The position numbers and the translations under genes were made by a program. DNA of 64,000 bases from Saprospiraceae bacterium. GTDB taxonomy: Bacteria; Bacteroidota; Bacteroidia; Chitinophagales; Saprospiraceae. Below are positions 8,955 through 21,800 of this stretch, piece by piece. Positions within the stretch are counted from its first letter, which is position 1. Each line of letters opens with the position of its first letter. The stretch is taken from NCBI GenBank assembly GCA_029262995.1, contig JAJCYH010000013.1, positions 1 through 64,000 of the forward strand, read 5' to 3'. The notes under the pieces are model-generated. The model had not been told where the DNA came from, did no database searches, and saw only the letters and a program-made list of their open reading frames with translations.

Positions 8955-8986
8955 TTGGAAAAAGAACGTTGTTTTTTGTATCTTTG
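8955..8986 (+). promoter_or_regulatory. gyrB promoter: -33 TTG and -7 TATCTTTG
   Basis: TTG at 8955-8957 and TATCTTTG at 8979-8986 are separated by 21 bases, matching the Bacteroidota sigma-factor consensus (TTG ... TAnnTTTG). The gyrB ATG follows 24 bases after the -7 box. Confidence 0.75.
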
Positions 8987-9007
8987 CACCCTAATTTGAA
9001 CACGTGA

Positions 9008-10980
<1,973 letters not shown>

Positions 10981-11009
10981 TTGTTAAGAATTAAATAAAT
11001 TAAATTATA

Positions 11010-12323
11010 ATGTTAGAAACTACGCAAGAAACAAAATACAAGGTTAAAGACATTTCCCTTGCTAGCTGGGGAAGAAAAGAAATTTCTTTAGCCGAGGCTG
11101 AAATGCCTGGTTTGATGAGCCTTCGTAAAGAATATGGTCCTTCTAAACCATTAAAAGGAGCTAGAATAGCAGGTTGTCTTCATATGACAATACAAACAGC
11201 TGTTCTTATTGAAACATTACTAGAACTTGGCGCAGAAGTAAGTTGGAGTTCTTGCAATATATTCAGTACGCAAGATCATGCTGCCGCAGCAATTGCTGCC
11301 GCAGATGTTCCTGTCTTTGCCTGGAAAGGCCTGAATGAAGAAGAATTTGAATGGTGCATTGAACAAACACTTCATGCATTTGAAGGGAACAAACCACTTA
11401 ACATGATTCTTGATGATGGTGGTGACTTAACCAACATGGTTCTAGATAAGTTTCCTGAATTAGTTCCAGGAATTAAAGGCCTTAGTGAAGAAACTACTAC
11501 TGGTGTTCACAGACTTCATGAACGTGAAGCTAATGGCACCTTACCGCTTCCAGCTATTAATATCAATGATTCGGTAACAAAATCAAAATTTGACAACAAA
11601 TATGGCTGTAAAGAATCTTGTGTAGATGCAATAAGAAGAGCTACAGACGTGATGATTGCAGGTAAGGTTGCTGTAGTTGCGGGTTACGGTGATGTTGGAA
11701 AAGGATCAGCAGCTTCACTTAAAGGAGCAGGAGCAAGAGTAATCATAACAGAAATTGATCCTATTTGTGCTTTACAAGCTGCAATGGATGGTTTTGAAGT
11801 TAAAAAAATGATTCATGCTGTCGAAGAAGGAGACATCATTGTTACTGCTACAGGAAACAAAGACATCATCGATGCTCAACATTTTGTAAAAATGAAGGAC
11901 AAAGCCATTGTTTGTAATATCGGTCACTTCGATAACGAAATTAATATGGCTTGGCTAAATAAAAATTATGGCCATACAAAAGATGAAATAAAAGCTCAAG
12001 TTGATAAATATACAATTGATGGAAAAGATGTGATTCTACTAGCAGAAGGTAGATTGGTTAATCTTGGATGTGCCACAGGTCACCCTTCTTTCGTTATGTC
12101 AAACTCATTTACAAATCAAACGCTTGCCCAATTAGAGCTTTGGACCAATACCGCTGCCTACGAAAATAAGGTGTACATGCTTCCAAAACATTTAGATGAA
12201 AAAGTTGCAAGACTGCATCTTTCTAAAGTTGGTGTTGAGTTAGAGGAAATGACTGACGAGCAAAGTAATTATGTTGGCATCAAAAAAGAAGGCCCATATA
12301 AGCCAGAATACTACAGATATTAA
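11010..12323 (+). CDS. ahcY: Adenosylhomocysteinase (S-adenosyl-L-homocysteine hydrolase)
   Basis: 437 residues. It hydrolyses S-adenosylhomocysteine to adenosine and homocysteine with a tightly bound NAD, keeping the methylation cycle running. Clear signatures: [16 protein letters not shown] near the N-terminus, [25 protein letters not shown]-binding [12 protein letters not shown] near residue 225, and GHFDNEI. It ends in the short C-terminal ...YKPEYYRY that completes the neighbouring subunit's cofactor site. It has its own promoter inside the gyrB end and a strong terminator immediately after. Confidence 0.97.
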   Translation: MLETTQETKYKVKDISLASWGRKEISLAEAEMPGLMSLRKEYGPSKPLKGARIAGCLHMTIQTAVLIETLLELGAEVSWSSCNIFSTQDHAAAAIAAADVPVFAWKGLNEEEFEWCIEQTLHAFEGNKPLNMILDDGGDLTNMVLDKFPELVPGIKGLSEETTTGVHRLHEREANGTLPLPAININDSVTKSKFDNKYGCKESCVDAIRRATDVMIAGKVAVVAGYGDVGKGSAASLKGAGARVIITEIDPICALQAAMDGFEVKKMIHAVEEGDIIVTATGNKDIIDAQHFVKMKDKAIVCNIGHFDNEINMAWLNKNYGHTKDEIKAQVDKYTIDGKDVILLAEGRLVNLGCATGHPSFVMSNSFTNQTLAQLELWTNTAAYENKVYMLPKHLDEKVARLHLSKVGVELEEMTDEQSNYVGIKKEGPYKPEYYRY

Positions 12324-12347
12324 TCGAAAAATTAAGAATAATTGAAG

Positions 12348-12376
12348 GCCTTGTTTTATAACAGGGCTTTTTTATT
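12348..12376 (+). terminator. ahcY terminator
   Basis: GCCTTGTT (12348-12355) pairs with AACAGGGC (12360-12367), with one G-U pair and a four-base loop, followed by a run of seven T. The T-run overlaps the stop codon of the convergent minus-strand gene (12372-12374). Confidence 0.85.
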
Positions 12377-13007
12377 TCTCTGAAATTCTGTTGTTGTAAA
12401 ACTTAATAAATCTAATATTCATTTTACTAAAAACTTTCGATTGGTTTTTTAGGCTATAATTGTTTCCTCCAATTATGAAGTCTATTAATCTCATAAACCC
12501 AATGTTGTGACTGTTTGGAAATGGATAATCCAACTTGTTAAATAACTTATCTACAACAATCCAATGAGTGTCTTCATCTCCTTTTACAAGGAAAAAATAA
12601 TTTCCATTTTCGATCATCTCAATTGCCTCTTCCTCTAAACAAATAAGAACCGAATAATCTCCGGCTAGAAACTTATGAACAGCTTGACTCTCTATAAAAC
12701 AAAAGTGTGAAAAATTATATGTATGCTTCATTGCTTCCATAACGTTTTCCTTGTATGTTAACCTTTCTAGCTTTAACTCTTCTATTCGATCCTTGAGTAC
12801 AATATAATTTTTATCCTCTACATTGGTTTGGCTCAACATGTCCTGATAAGCATCAAGTGAATTTTGTTTCATATCTAACCTTACAATCAAGACTCCATTT
12901 TTAAGCATTTCGATTTTTGAAGAACCTGTATTCTGGACATCTTGGGAAATTACTGGAAATGCCCCTATTAAAGTAAGGGTAAAATAGATGAGGAATTTAA
13001 AAACCAT
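12372..13007 (-). CDS. Hypothetical exported protein
   Basis: I do not recognise this 211-residue protein. It begins with a typical signal peptide (MVFKFLIYFTLTLIGAFPVISQ, cleavage expected after SQ), so it is probably periplasmic or surface-located. The mature part has a charged helical segment at about 50-85 (EDKNYIVLKDRIEELKLERL) and a segment with aromatic residues HFCFIESQAVHKFL. No lipobox, zinc motif or sorting tail is seen. It is a single gene, convergent with ahcY and divergent from the moxR operon. Confidence 0.75.
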   Translation of the reverse strand: MVFKFLIYFTLTLIGAFPVISQDVQNTGSSKIEMLKNGVLIVRLDMKQNSLDAYQDMLSQTNVEDKNYIVLKDRIEELKLERLTYKENVMEAMKHTYNFSHFCFIESQAVHKFLAGDYSVLICLEEEAIEMIENGNYFFLVKGDEDTHWIVVDKLFNKLDYPFPNSHNIGFMRLIDFIIGGNNYSLKNQSKVFSKMNIRFIKFYNNRISEK

Positions 13008-13082
13008 TTGCTGTGATTATAACTTCAAATTAAAGGCAATTATATTGCAAAAATGTTAACATTCTCTTATTGATTGCATTTT

Positions 13083-13101
13083 AATTGTCCTTAAGACAAT
13101 T
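13083..13101. repeat. Inverted repeat in the divergent region before the MoxR gene
   Basis: AATTGTC (13083-13089) and GACAATT (13095-13101) flank a five-base spacer, followed by GATTTTTAA. It lies between the hypothetical exported gene and the MoxR operon and could be an operator or a transcript-end hairpin; neither can be decided from sequence alone. Confidence 0.4.
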
Positions 13102-13159
13102 GATTTTTAATCTTGCAGTAGCTTTTTAAAGCATAATTACAATCAACGCAGTTAATTGA

Positions 13160-13167
13160 TATTTTTG
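13160..13167 (+). promoter_or_regulatory. -7 promoter box for the MoxR/Bat operon
   Basis: TATTTTTG is an exact TAnnTTTG match, ending 20 bases before the ATG at 13188. No good -33 TTG is seen at 19-23 bases upstream. Confidence 0.5.
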
Positions 13168-13187
13168 TACCGTAAAAACAAATAAAT

Positions 13188-14186
13188 ATGCAGGCATCTA
13201 TAGACATTGAAGCATTAAATCAACAAATTATCATTGAAAGTGCATTTCTTGACCAAATTAATGTGTCAACATCTAAAATTATTGTTGGACAAGAGAAAAT
13301 GGTTCAAAGACTTATGTTAGGTCTTTTGGCTAAAGGACACGTATTGTTGGAAGGTCTTCCTGGACTGGCAAAAACACTTTCTATCAAAACCCTTTCTCAT
13401 GCTATAAATGCTAAATTTAGTAGGATACAGTTTACTCCCGATTTACTTCCAGCAGACATCCTAGGAACCATGATCTTTAACCCAAGTAAAAATGACTTTA
13501 CGGTAAGGAAAGGACCAATATTTGCCAATTTTATCCTTGCCGATGAAATCAACAGAGCACCTGCAAAAGTGCAATCTGCTCTGCTTGAGTCCATGCAGGA
13601 AAAACAAGTAACCATAGGAAAGGAAACATTCAAATTACAAGAACCTTTCCTTGTATTGGCTACCCAAAACCCAATTGAACAAGAAGGTACTTATCCACTA
13701 CCAGAAGCCCAAGTAGACAGGTTCATGCTAAAAGTTAAAATAGAGTATCCCAATATTGATGATGAAAGACAAATTATCAGAAGAAGCATAAGTGGAGAAA
13801 CAGAGCAACAAGTACTCCCGGTTATTGAACCGGAAGTTATTTTAAAGGCAAGAGAGCTCGTGAAAAAAATATATATGGACGAAAAAATTGAAAGCTATAT
13901 CCTAGATATAGTATTTGCAACACGAAATCCTGAAAAATATCATCTAAATAATTTAAAGGGACTAATTTCCTATGGTGCCTCTCCAAGAGCAAGTATTAAC
14001 CTTGCTATTGCAGCTAAAGCTCAAGCTTTTATTAACCGTCGTGGATTTGTTATACCTGAAGACATCAGGAATATTTGTCCAGATATTCTACGACACAGAA
14101 TAGGTTTGAGTTATGAGGCTGAGGCAGAAAATATAAGTCAGGAAGATATCATCAAGCAAATCATTAACACCATTGAAGTTCCTTAA
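13188..14186 (+). CDS. MoxR-family AAA+ ATPase
   Basis: 332 residues. Walker A GLPGLAKT spans about residues 56-63, Walker B LADEINRAP follows near 115, and the MoxR family signatures LLESMQEKQVTIG, TQNPIEQEGTYPLPEAQVDRF and the C-terminal PRASINL are all present. MoxR ATPases act as chaperone-like remodelers for partner proteins with von Willebrand factor A folds. The next four genes (DUF58, BatD-like, BatA-like VWA, TPR) form the expected partner set and follow with short gaps or 4-base overlaps, so this is the first gene of a Bat-like operon. A -7 box precedes it. Confidence 0.95.
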   Translation: MQASIDIEALNQQIIIESAFLDQINVSTSKIIVGQEKMVQRLMLGLLAKGHVLLEGLPGLAKTLSIKTLSHAINAKFSRIQFTPDLLPADILGTMIFNPSKNDFTVRKGPIFANFILADEINRAPAKVQSALLESMQEKQVTIGKETFKLQEPFLVLATQNPIEQEGTYPLPEAQVDRFMLKVKIEYPNIDDERQIIRRSISGETEQQVLPVIEPEVILKARELVKKIYMDEKIESYILDIVFATRNPEKYHLNNLKGLISYGASPRASINLAIAAKAQAFINRRGFVIPEDIRNICPDILRHRIGLSYEAEAENISQEDIIKQIINTIEVP

Positions 14187-14197
14187 TCGGATATAAC

Positions 14198-15067
14198 ATG
14201 GATGCATCTGAAATTCTAAAAAAAGTAAGAAAAATTGAGATTAAAACCAAAGGTCTCAGTAAACACATCTTTTCCGGAGAATATCACTCCGCTTTTAAGG
14301 GACGAGGCATGTCATTTGCGGAAGTAAGGGATTATCAATATGGTGATGATGTAAGAAATATTGACTGGAATGTAACAGCAAGAACCGGTGAGCCACACAT
14401 AAAGGTATTTGAAGAAGACAGAGAATTAACCGTCATGCTTATGGTTGACATAAGTAAATCATCTGTGTTTGGGTCTTCAAATCAGTTCAAAAGCGAAACC
14501 ATAGCAGAAATAAGTGCAATCATATCTTTTTCTGCTATTACTAACAATGATAAAGTAGGAGCAATTTTATTTACGGACACCGTAGAAAAATATATACCTC
14601 CTAAAAAAGGGAAATCTCATATTTTAAGAATTATAAGAGAGATCATCTATTTTGAAGCTCAATCCAATAAAACAGATTTGAATCATGCTTTGGTTTATCT
14701 CAATAACATAATGAAGAAAAGAGCCATAGTATTTGTTCTTTCTGATTTCATCTGCGACGAATATGACAAGTCCCTATCCGTTGCTCAAAAGAAACATGAT
14801 ATCATCGGCTTACACATCTATGATAAGTGGGAAAAAAATCTTCCAGAAATTGGTTTGATTAATTGCATTGATCCAGAGACAGGTCAGGAATTTACCCTAG
14901 ACACTTCAAACAAAAAAATCCGTAAAAAATATGAACTCTACTTTAATAAAAATCAAGATCAATTTAATGAACTTTTCAAAAAAAACAAACTTGATCGGAT
15001 AAGCATTAATAATCATGAGGATTATGTTAAAACGTTGCTTCATTTTTTTAAAAAGAGGTCTTCATGA
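14198..15067 (+). CDS. DUF58-domain protein (VWA-like)
   Basis: 289 residues, starting 11 bases after the MoxR stop. The DUF58 core is visible as RGMSFAEVRDYQYGDDVRNIDWNVTARTGEPHIKVFEEDRE (about residues 45-85), followed by the VWA-like stretch LMVDISKSSVFG with a degenerate MIDAS (DxSxS). No membrane segment is seen, so it is likely cytoplasmic. In Bacteroidota this protein is regularly encoded between MoxR and BatA, and it is thought to be a MoxR client or adaptor. Its end overlaps the next gene by four bases (ATGA). Confidence 0.93.
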   Translation: MDASEILKKVRKIEIKTKGLSKHIFSGEYHSAFKGRGMSFAEVRDYQYGDDVRNIDWNVTARTGEPHIKVFEEDRELTVMLMVDISKSSVFGSSNQFKSETIAEISAIISFSAITNNDKVGAILFTDTVEKYIPPKKGKSHILRIIREIIYFEAQSNKTDLNHALVYLNNIMKKRAIVFVLSDFICDEYDKSLSVAQKKHDIIGLHIYDKWEKNLPEIGLINCIDPETGQEFTLDTSNKKIRKKYELYFNKNQDQFNELFKKNKLDRISINNHEDYVKTLLHFFKKRSS

Positions 15068-16125
15068 AAACAATAGCTTTAGTCCTGGTATCACTTTTCA
15101 TCTACTGTAGTTGTATCGGTCAAGTTACAAGCTCAATAAAACTAGATAGAGATAGCATAGGCATAGGCGAATCTGTTAAAATATCTGTTGAGCTAGTGTT
15201 TGATCAAAGCGTAGGTGAAATATCCATTAATTATCAAAATTATGACTCTCTTAGATCTCAATACGAATTGCTGCCAGATAGTATTGAATATTTTGCTGAA
15301 TTGGAATGGCACGGTAAATACAGTAATGGGTCCTATCGGGAAAGCATTAACTTAAAGAATCTTTCTAGATTAACAAATGGAGTCTTTTTTTTTACTGACA
15401 CTTTAGAAATTACCGTTTGGGATCATGGTGTATTCTCAATTCCTCATCCTATAATATCTGGAGCCTCAGTTCAGCAAATTCAAAGCCCTTTACTTATGGT
15501 CACCTTTCCAGATGAGATTGTTAATCCCGATACAAGTTCAATGATCCTTCCAATTAAAGATATCCTTACCGAGTCCAAATCATTTAAAGACTACATTTGG
15601 ATTTTGTATTTCTTATTATTTACTGCCTTAATCTTTTTTGGTTTTAATTTAATTAAGAGAAGAAAATCATTCATTGCGCCAATTAAACCAATTAAAGTAA
15701 CTCTACCTGCGCATGTTATTGCCTATGAAAGACTAGATGCACTTAGAAAGGAAAAACTCTGGGAGATAAATCAGATAAAAGAATACCAAAGTGCTCTAAC
15801 ATTTGCAATTCGTGAATACCTAGAAAACAGATTTAACATTCCTGCCCTTGAATCAACCACTGATGAAATAAGGTCAGCACTAAAAAACATTAATTTCTCA
15901 AGTGAATTGACTGGAGAATTAATTGAAGTATTACAAATTGCGGACCTGATAAAATTTGCCAAAGCAGAACCTCCTGGAAATATTCACGAAAGCTTTTTGC
16001 GCAAAGCAGAAAATTTTATTGAACAAACGAAAAAAAAATTAAGCCTTGAAGAAGAAACTAAAATAAAAGAAGACTATAAGGTATACATCAAATTATTAGA
16101 AGAGTATAACAGAAAGGTCAAATGA
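15064..16125 (+). CDS. BatD-like exported/membrane protein of the Bat operon
   Basis: 353 residues. A signal peptide (MKTIALVLVSLFIYCSCIGQ) is followed by a periplasmic beta-rich domain of about 150 residues beginning SSIKLDRDSIGIGESVKIS, which resembles the N-terminus of BatD proteins. One membrane helix lies at about 178-196 (YIWILYFLLFTALIFFGF), followed by a basic cytoplasmic tail with helical segments (YQSALTFAIREYLENRFNIPALESTTDEI) like the DUF4381-type tails of this operon. It overlaps both neighbours by four bases. I infer a role as the membrane partner of the VWA and DUF58 proteins; the similarity is weak enough that the family name is tentative. Confidence 0.75.
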   Translation: MKTIALVLVSLFIYCSCIGQVTSSIKLDRDSIGIGESVKISVELVFDQSVGEISINYQNYDSLRSQYELLPDSIEYFAELEWHGKYSNGSYRESINLKNLSRLTNGVFFFTDTLEITVWDHGVFSIPHPIISGASVQQIQSPLLMVTFPDEIVNPDTSSMILPIKDILTESKSFKDYIWILYFLLFTALIFFGFNLIKRRKSFIAPIKPIKVTLPAHVIAYERLDALRKEKLWEINQIKEYQSALTFAIREYLENRFNIPALESTTDEIRSALKNINFSSELTGELIEVLQIADLIKFAKAEPPGNIHESFLRKAENFIEQTKKKLSLEEETKIKEDYKVYIKLLEEYNRKVK

Positions 16126-17117
16126 TAGGAAATTACGAATTATATCATCCTTGGTTTCTGTTATTGCTATTATTAGTTCCAATAATGTGGTGGTGGCAAA
16201 AAAGCAAAATAAATCAAGAATTTAAAATCATCATACCCCACCTTGAAGGTCTTGGAAATATTAAAAGTGCTCGCTCAATTGCTTATAAATACCTTTACAT
16301 ACTTAGGTATGTTGGCCTAATAGCTCTGATAATAGCTATGGCTAGACCACGCCAAATACTTAAAGAGGAAGAGATTAAAGCCGAAGGTATTGATATTATA
16401 CTTGTCATGGATTTATCCTCTAGCATGCTCGCAAGAGATTTTGACCCTGACAGACTAACGGTAAGTAAAGAGACTGCCAAGAAATTTATAGATAAAAGAC
16501 CATATGATCGAATTGGCTTAGTCGTATTTGCTGGTGAAAGTTTTACACAAAGTCCACTAACTACTGACCATAGAATTGTTAAAGAATTTCTTTCATCTGT
16601 GGAATCAGGTCTATTAGAAGATGGAACTGCTATAGGAATGGGACTTGCTTCAGCAGTAAATAGATTAAAGGATAGTAAGTCCGATAGCAAAGTTGTGATA
16701 TTGCTTACGGATGGGGTAAACAATGCAGGATACATTAAACCTATGACAGCAGCTGAAATCGCAAAGGAAATAAATGTAAAAGTTTATACAATAGGTGTCG
16801 GCACTATGGGAGAAGCTATATCGCCTATAAGCAGACGCAGTGATGGGAGATATATATTCGGGCTTTCAAGAGTTGAAATAGATGAAGAACTGTTAACTGA
16901 ACTTTCGGAACTTACAGGTGGCAAATATTTCAGAGCTACCAATGAACAAGGACTCGAAGATATTTACTCAGAAATCGATAAACTTGAAAAAACAGAAATC
17001 GATCTAAAAATTTACAAACGATACTCAGAAGAATTTAGAGTATTTCTACTGTTCGGATTGATCTTCATTGCTTTGGAGTGGCTATTAAAAAACACAATCC
17101 TCAAAACAATTCCATAG
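16122..17117 (+). CDS. BatA-like von Willebrand factor A membrane protein
   Basis: 331 residues. Two N-terminal hydrophobic helices (about 9-24 and 56-73) and one at the C-terminus (about 304-322) flank a VWA domain. That domain has an intact MIDAS metal site: DLSSSM (D97, S99, S101), a threonine in QSPLTTDH and LLTDG further on. This layout is that of BatA/BatB 'aerotolerance' proteins of Bacteroides. The domain is expected on the periplasmic face of the inner membrane. Only one VWA gene is present here, whereas Bacteroides operons usually have BatA and BatB. It starts with a 4-base overlap and is followed 22 bases later by a TPR protein. Confidence 0.9.
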   Translation: MIGNYELYHPWFLLLLLLVPIMWWWQKSKINQEFKIIIPHLEGLGNIKSARSIAYKYLYILRYVGLIALIIAMARPRQILKEEEIKAEGIDIILVMDLSSSMLARDFDPDRLTVSKETAKKFIDKRPYDRIGLVVFAGESFTQSPLTTDHRIVKEFLSSVESGLLEDGTAIGMGLASAVNRLKDSKSDSKVVILLTDGVNNAGYIKPMTAAEIAKEINVKVYTIGVGTMGEAISPISRRSDGRYIFGLSRVEIDEELLTELSELTGGKYFRATNEQGLEDIYSEIDKLEKTEIDLKIYKRYSEEFRVFLLFGLIFIALEWLLKNTILKTIP

Positions 17118-17139
17118 AGATATATTATCTTTATTCTTA

Positions 17140-18621
17140 ATGTATAAAAGTTTCATCTTTTTACTTTTCTTTATTCAGAGTTTGTTCTGTAACGCAAACA
17201 CGGATTTCTATTATGTAGATTATAATGCAAAAGTTAGTGAGATATACCAGGATATCATTTGCTTAAAGCTAATAAAAGCCAAGAAAGACCTAACTGATTT
17301 AAAAATTAAACAAGAACATAATCTTGCCATTTTACATCTCGAAAACTACATCGACTTTCTAGATTTATTTATAAGTGAGGACTCCAAAATCTTTGATAAA
17401 CTTAAAAAAAACAAAGCAAAAAGGATTCACTTAATCAAAAAACATCTTCCTCAAGACAATGCCTATAGGAACTTTCTTCTTGCTGATATAAACTTACAGT
17501 GGGCATTGGTAAGATCCAAACAAGGTGAATTTTTAAAGGCAGGACAAGAGTTGTATTTAGCGTATCAATATCTTCTAGCGATTCAAAACAATTTCCCATC
17601 ATTTGTTTATCACAAAAAGACATTAAGCTGTATCCATGCAATTGTTGAGTCGTTTAATCTACCCATTATTCTGAAACAAATATTCAACTTAAATTCATCT
17701 ATTGACCTAGCAGAAAGTGAGATAGAGTCGTTTATTCTAAATCAAGAAAACAACATCTTCACAACTGAAGCAAACATTATATACAGTTATATTTTAAACT
17801 ATCAGAAACTTGAGCATAAGAAAGCCTTAGATCATATTCAGACGATTGAGATAAGTCCCAGTAAAAGCCCTTTAATCACATTTCATGTCGCACAATTGGC
17901 ACAGCAAAGTGGAGAAAATGAACTTGCTCTGCAGGTATTGAAGCAATCACCAAAAAATGTAGATTATGCTAATTTCCCCTACCTTGATTTTATGGTAGGC
18001 CTTTGTAAGTTACGAAAGTGTGATCAATCAGCCGAAGAAGAATTCAAAAGTTTCATTCAAAACTTTAATGGCAATCACTATATCAAGGAAGCCTATCAAA
18101 AGCTCGCTTGGTCTGCTATTATTTTTGATCAGGACGAATCAAAGTATAAACATTATATATCTAAGGTTAACGAAAGTGGAAGTTCAATGCTTGATGGAGA
18201 TAAAGCGGCACAAAAAGAATACGAACAAGAGGAAATTCCAAACAGAGACCTTTTGATCGCTAGGGTATTATTCGATGGTGGTTACTACAATCGAGCATTG
18301 AATCAATTGAACAAATATGAGAAAACAACAATTGCAAATAATGATCAGATTCTATATAGAAAAGCAAGGATTTATCAGAAAATGAAAAACTATAATCTAG
18401 CGATTGAATTGTATACAAAATTACTAGATAACAATTCGTCAGACGGCAACTACATATATTGCAATGCTTCTTTACAATTAGGTATATTAAATGAAAATTT
18501 GGGCCAACATTCACTTGCCAATAAGTTTTACCAAATTTGTTTAGAATATAACCCAGAAATTTATAAGAGAAGCCTACACCAAAAAGCGAGGTCTGGAATC
18601 GACCGTATTGAAAAATGGTAA
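17140..18621 (+). CDS. Exported tetratricopeptide-repeat protein of the Bat-like operon
   Basis: 493 residues with a signal peptide (MYKSFIFLLFFIQSLFCNAN) and helical repeats through the whole length. The best TPR-like units are near the C-terminus: LARVLFDGGYYNRALNQL, KARIYQKMKNYNLAIELY and LGILNENLGQHSLANKFY. It is the last gene of the MoxR/DUF58/BatD-like/VWA operon, in the position held by the TPR-containing BatC/BatE proteins in other Bacteroidota. A periplasmic scaffold role is inferred. A 10-bp inverted repeat (AATGGTAAGT/ACTTACCATT, 18614-18652) overlaps the stop codon and may help end the transcript. Confidence 0.8.
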   Translation: MYKSFIFLLFFIQSLFCNANTDFYYVDYNAKVSEIYQDIICLKLIKAKKDLTDLKIKQEHNLAILHLENYIDFLDLFISEDSKIFDKLKKNKAKRIHLIKKHLPQDNAYRNFLLADINLQWALVRSKQGEFLKAGQELYLAYQYLLAIQNNFPSFVYHKKTLSCIHAIVESFNLPIILKQIFNLNSSIDLAESEIESFILNQENNIFTTEANIIYSYILNYQKLEHKKALDHIQTIEISPSKSPLITFHVAQLAQQSGENELALQVLKQSPKNVDYANFPYLDFMVGLCKLRKCDQSAEEEFKSFIQNFNGNHYIKEAYQKLAWSAIIFDQDESKYKHYISKVNESGSSMLDGDKAAQKEYEQEEIPNRDLLIARVLFDGGYYNRALNQLNKYEKTTIANNDQILYRKARIYQKMKNYNLAIELYTKLLDNNSSDGNYIYCNASLQLGILNENLGQHSLANKFYQICLEYNPEIYKRSLHQKARSGIDRIEKW

Positions 18622-18899
18622 GTACACCAAACTTTTTTGACGACTTACCATTAACACCCTTAATATTGAGAATTTAGATTTTACTAAATTAAGAGTCAAA
18701 AATAAGACATGCCCCACCCTAATTCAATGATTAGCCGTCTATATAAGCCTGTATGACAAGTCTTTTACATTTAATCACTCATTATTAAGTCTATAAATGA
18801 TTTTATCAAACAATCCTCTAAAGGCAGACTATGTATATTACACTTTTAAAGACCGAATTATATAAGTAACTTAGATAACAAAAGGTCTCTAAACTATAA

Positions 18900-21800
18900 A
18901 TGCCCATTCATTATACACAACATATCGTCTCTTTATATGTCCTAATCATTGTAGGTATCCTAATTATACCATTTCAATCTTTAGCCCAAAACAATTGCAT
19001 GGATATTCCTGAAATAGGAGGTTCAACATGTATTGGATGTGCTCCTAGTGGATGGGATGTTTGGCTTTTAACACCAGACATTGTAAATGGTAGTAATTGG
19101 TTAGCTTGTGCTTTAAATGGTGTCGGTACCTCACCTAGTGGTGGTAATATGATCATATTGGATGGAAGCCCTTCAAATGTTGAGGGTGTTTCCACGGAAA
19201 TTACTGGTTTAATTCCTGGAACAACATATAATATTGGATTTTACTGGACAGAGGCTATTGCGCAATGTGGACTGTTATCTTACGGTGGAGGAAGTTTATC
19301 TGTTACTGTAGGAACATCAAATTATACTTTCTCAGGAGCAGATGACTGGCAACTTGCAGAAATCTGTTATACAACTCCAACTTCAACTCTTGAAATTTTC
19401 TTAACAATAGAGACGTCTTCTCCAGGCTTAATTGTTATAGATTCCGGAATTTGTGAAGAATATGAAACATGCTGTAATCTTACTCTAATAGCTGAAACTG
19501 AATATGAATTGTGTCCTGGTGTACCTATGGTTTTCGAAGCGGATTACTGGGAAGAAACCGGTAATGTCACGGTAGAATGGATCAGTGATCCAGATTCAGG
19601 TCTCGATTTAATCGATGATAGATTTAGTTTAAATCCCAATTTTCTTTTTCCAGCAACAACTGATTTTGAGGGTGACCAGTATATTTATACTCTAGCTGTT
19701 ACAGACGATGTCTGTACAAGAGAATCTGAAGTGATTGTAACCGTTCTACCAAGTGAAATTCCAGACTTCGATGTCAGAATATGTGATCAATTTGAAGATT
19801 TTCAACTTCCAACAACATCAGATGATGGCTATACAGGAGTATGGCAAGGGAATTTTGACTTTGAAAACCTTGGTGGATCTATAGAGGAGTATCTTTTTAT
19901 TCTTGACCCGAATCAAAATAATTGCATAGAGAAAGCCACTTATTTCTTTGAAATTGAGGCCTCACCTGCAAGTACTTTTATCTTACCTGTAGATTATTGT
20001 CAAATAGATCCCAAAGAATTTGATCTACCATTGGTTAGTGAAGAGGGCTTTGTTGGAATTTGGGATTTTAATCTAATATCACCAGAAAATTTAACACCAG
20101 ACTTTTACACGTTTAACTTTTATCCAGATTTAGAGATTAATTGTGCCGAAGATTATGAGTATGAATTTGAAATAAGTCTCCCTGATTCCTTAACTTTTCA
20201 AATCCCAAATTCGTTTTGTATATCACAAAGCGATTTTCTCTTACCCAATGTTTCACTAGAAGGAATTCAGGGGCGTTGGAATACTGATTATATTGAAATC
20301 TCAGAAGTTGGAACACAAGAGATTGTTCTATTTACGCCAGAAGATATTGCGGATTGCTATTTTGAATATGAACACCAATATACCATAACTGAAAACCTTG
20401 AAAGCAGTTTCAATGTTCCAGATTCCATTTGCAGAGGAACAGAATACTATGAATTTCCAAATATAAGTATTGAAGGATATGCAGGTTTATGGACCCCTCC
20501 AAGAATTGCTTTTGATACAATACAAGTAGAATCTATTTCTTCCACTTGGACACCTTTTCCAGGTCAATCTGATTGTTTGATTGAAACACAATTAGAAATT
20601 ATTATCGAAGCTGAAGATTCGTTAAGCTTTTCATTGCAAGAGAGCTATTGTAAAAGCTCTGGATTAGTTTATTTGAATGGGTTCAATAACCCTGATAATA
20701 TTCCTGGAAATTGGAGTATTGATTCCATTGATACAGAATCTCTCGCAGCTGGATCATATCAATATGAATTCTATCCTTTAGATGAATATTGTTTTGTTAG
20801 TTATTCGTATTCTTTTGATATCCTGCCTTTAGAATATCCAAGTTTTAATTTACCTACCGAATTATGTGCTTCTGAAGATGCTTTAATATTGCCTACAATT
20901 TCTGATAACGGTTATTCAGGAAATTGGACAATCCCATCTATAGACCCGTCATCAACAAGCCAAGGTGTTATCACTTCAACATTTATTCCGACAGCTGGTC
21001 AAGAGTTATGTTTACAAAATATTGATCTAAGTTTTTTAGTTGATATTAAAATTGATCCTGTTTTTGATTTGCCCCAATCAATCTGCTCTACCAACGGACC
21101 ATTTACCTTTCCAGTAAACTCATTAAATAATGTAGGTGGCTCATGGACCATCCCATTTGTTGACTTTATGATTATAAATGATCTGCAAATCTCAAATACT
21201 TTTATCCCAAATGACTTAGAATGCTACAATGAAATTACAGTCAACTTAGAGTTGATAAGATTAGATTTAATTGAATTAAATCTAAATCAGGCCAGTGACT
21301 GCAATAGTAACGATGGAGAAATTATATTAAATTTTCCAGATCCGAATTTCGAATATAGCATTGATGATCAGTTAAGTTGGAATCAAAACCAACTCATTTC
21401 AAATTTGGAAGCAGGGGATTACACGATATTGATACGGTCCACTATTGAACCCAGTTGCAGTATTTCATTTCCTATTACAATAATAGAACCTCCAATCCCA
21501 CTTATTGAGCAGATTATAATTACAGATATAAATGATTGTGATGTAAGCAATGGTATAATCGAAATTATTTCAAATGAAAACAATTTAGAGTTCTCGATTG
21601 ACGATGGTGATAATTGGCAAGTTGGCAATTTATTTGAAAATCTTGATGCTGATAATTATATGGTCCAAATAAGAAATATTGCCTCACCTAATTGTATCTT
21701 TTATGATACTGTTACAATTAGTGCTTTTCCACTAACTGAAATATTAGATATACAGATTTTAAATGTTTCAGATTGTACATTGTCAGATGGTGAGATCAAT

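Noticed and set aside
18671-18690. AATTTAG/CTAAATT inverted repeat upstream of the giant surface protein
   Set aside because: AT-only arms in an AT-rich genome, no box or U-tract beside it; chance is the simplest explanation.
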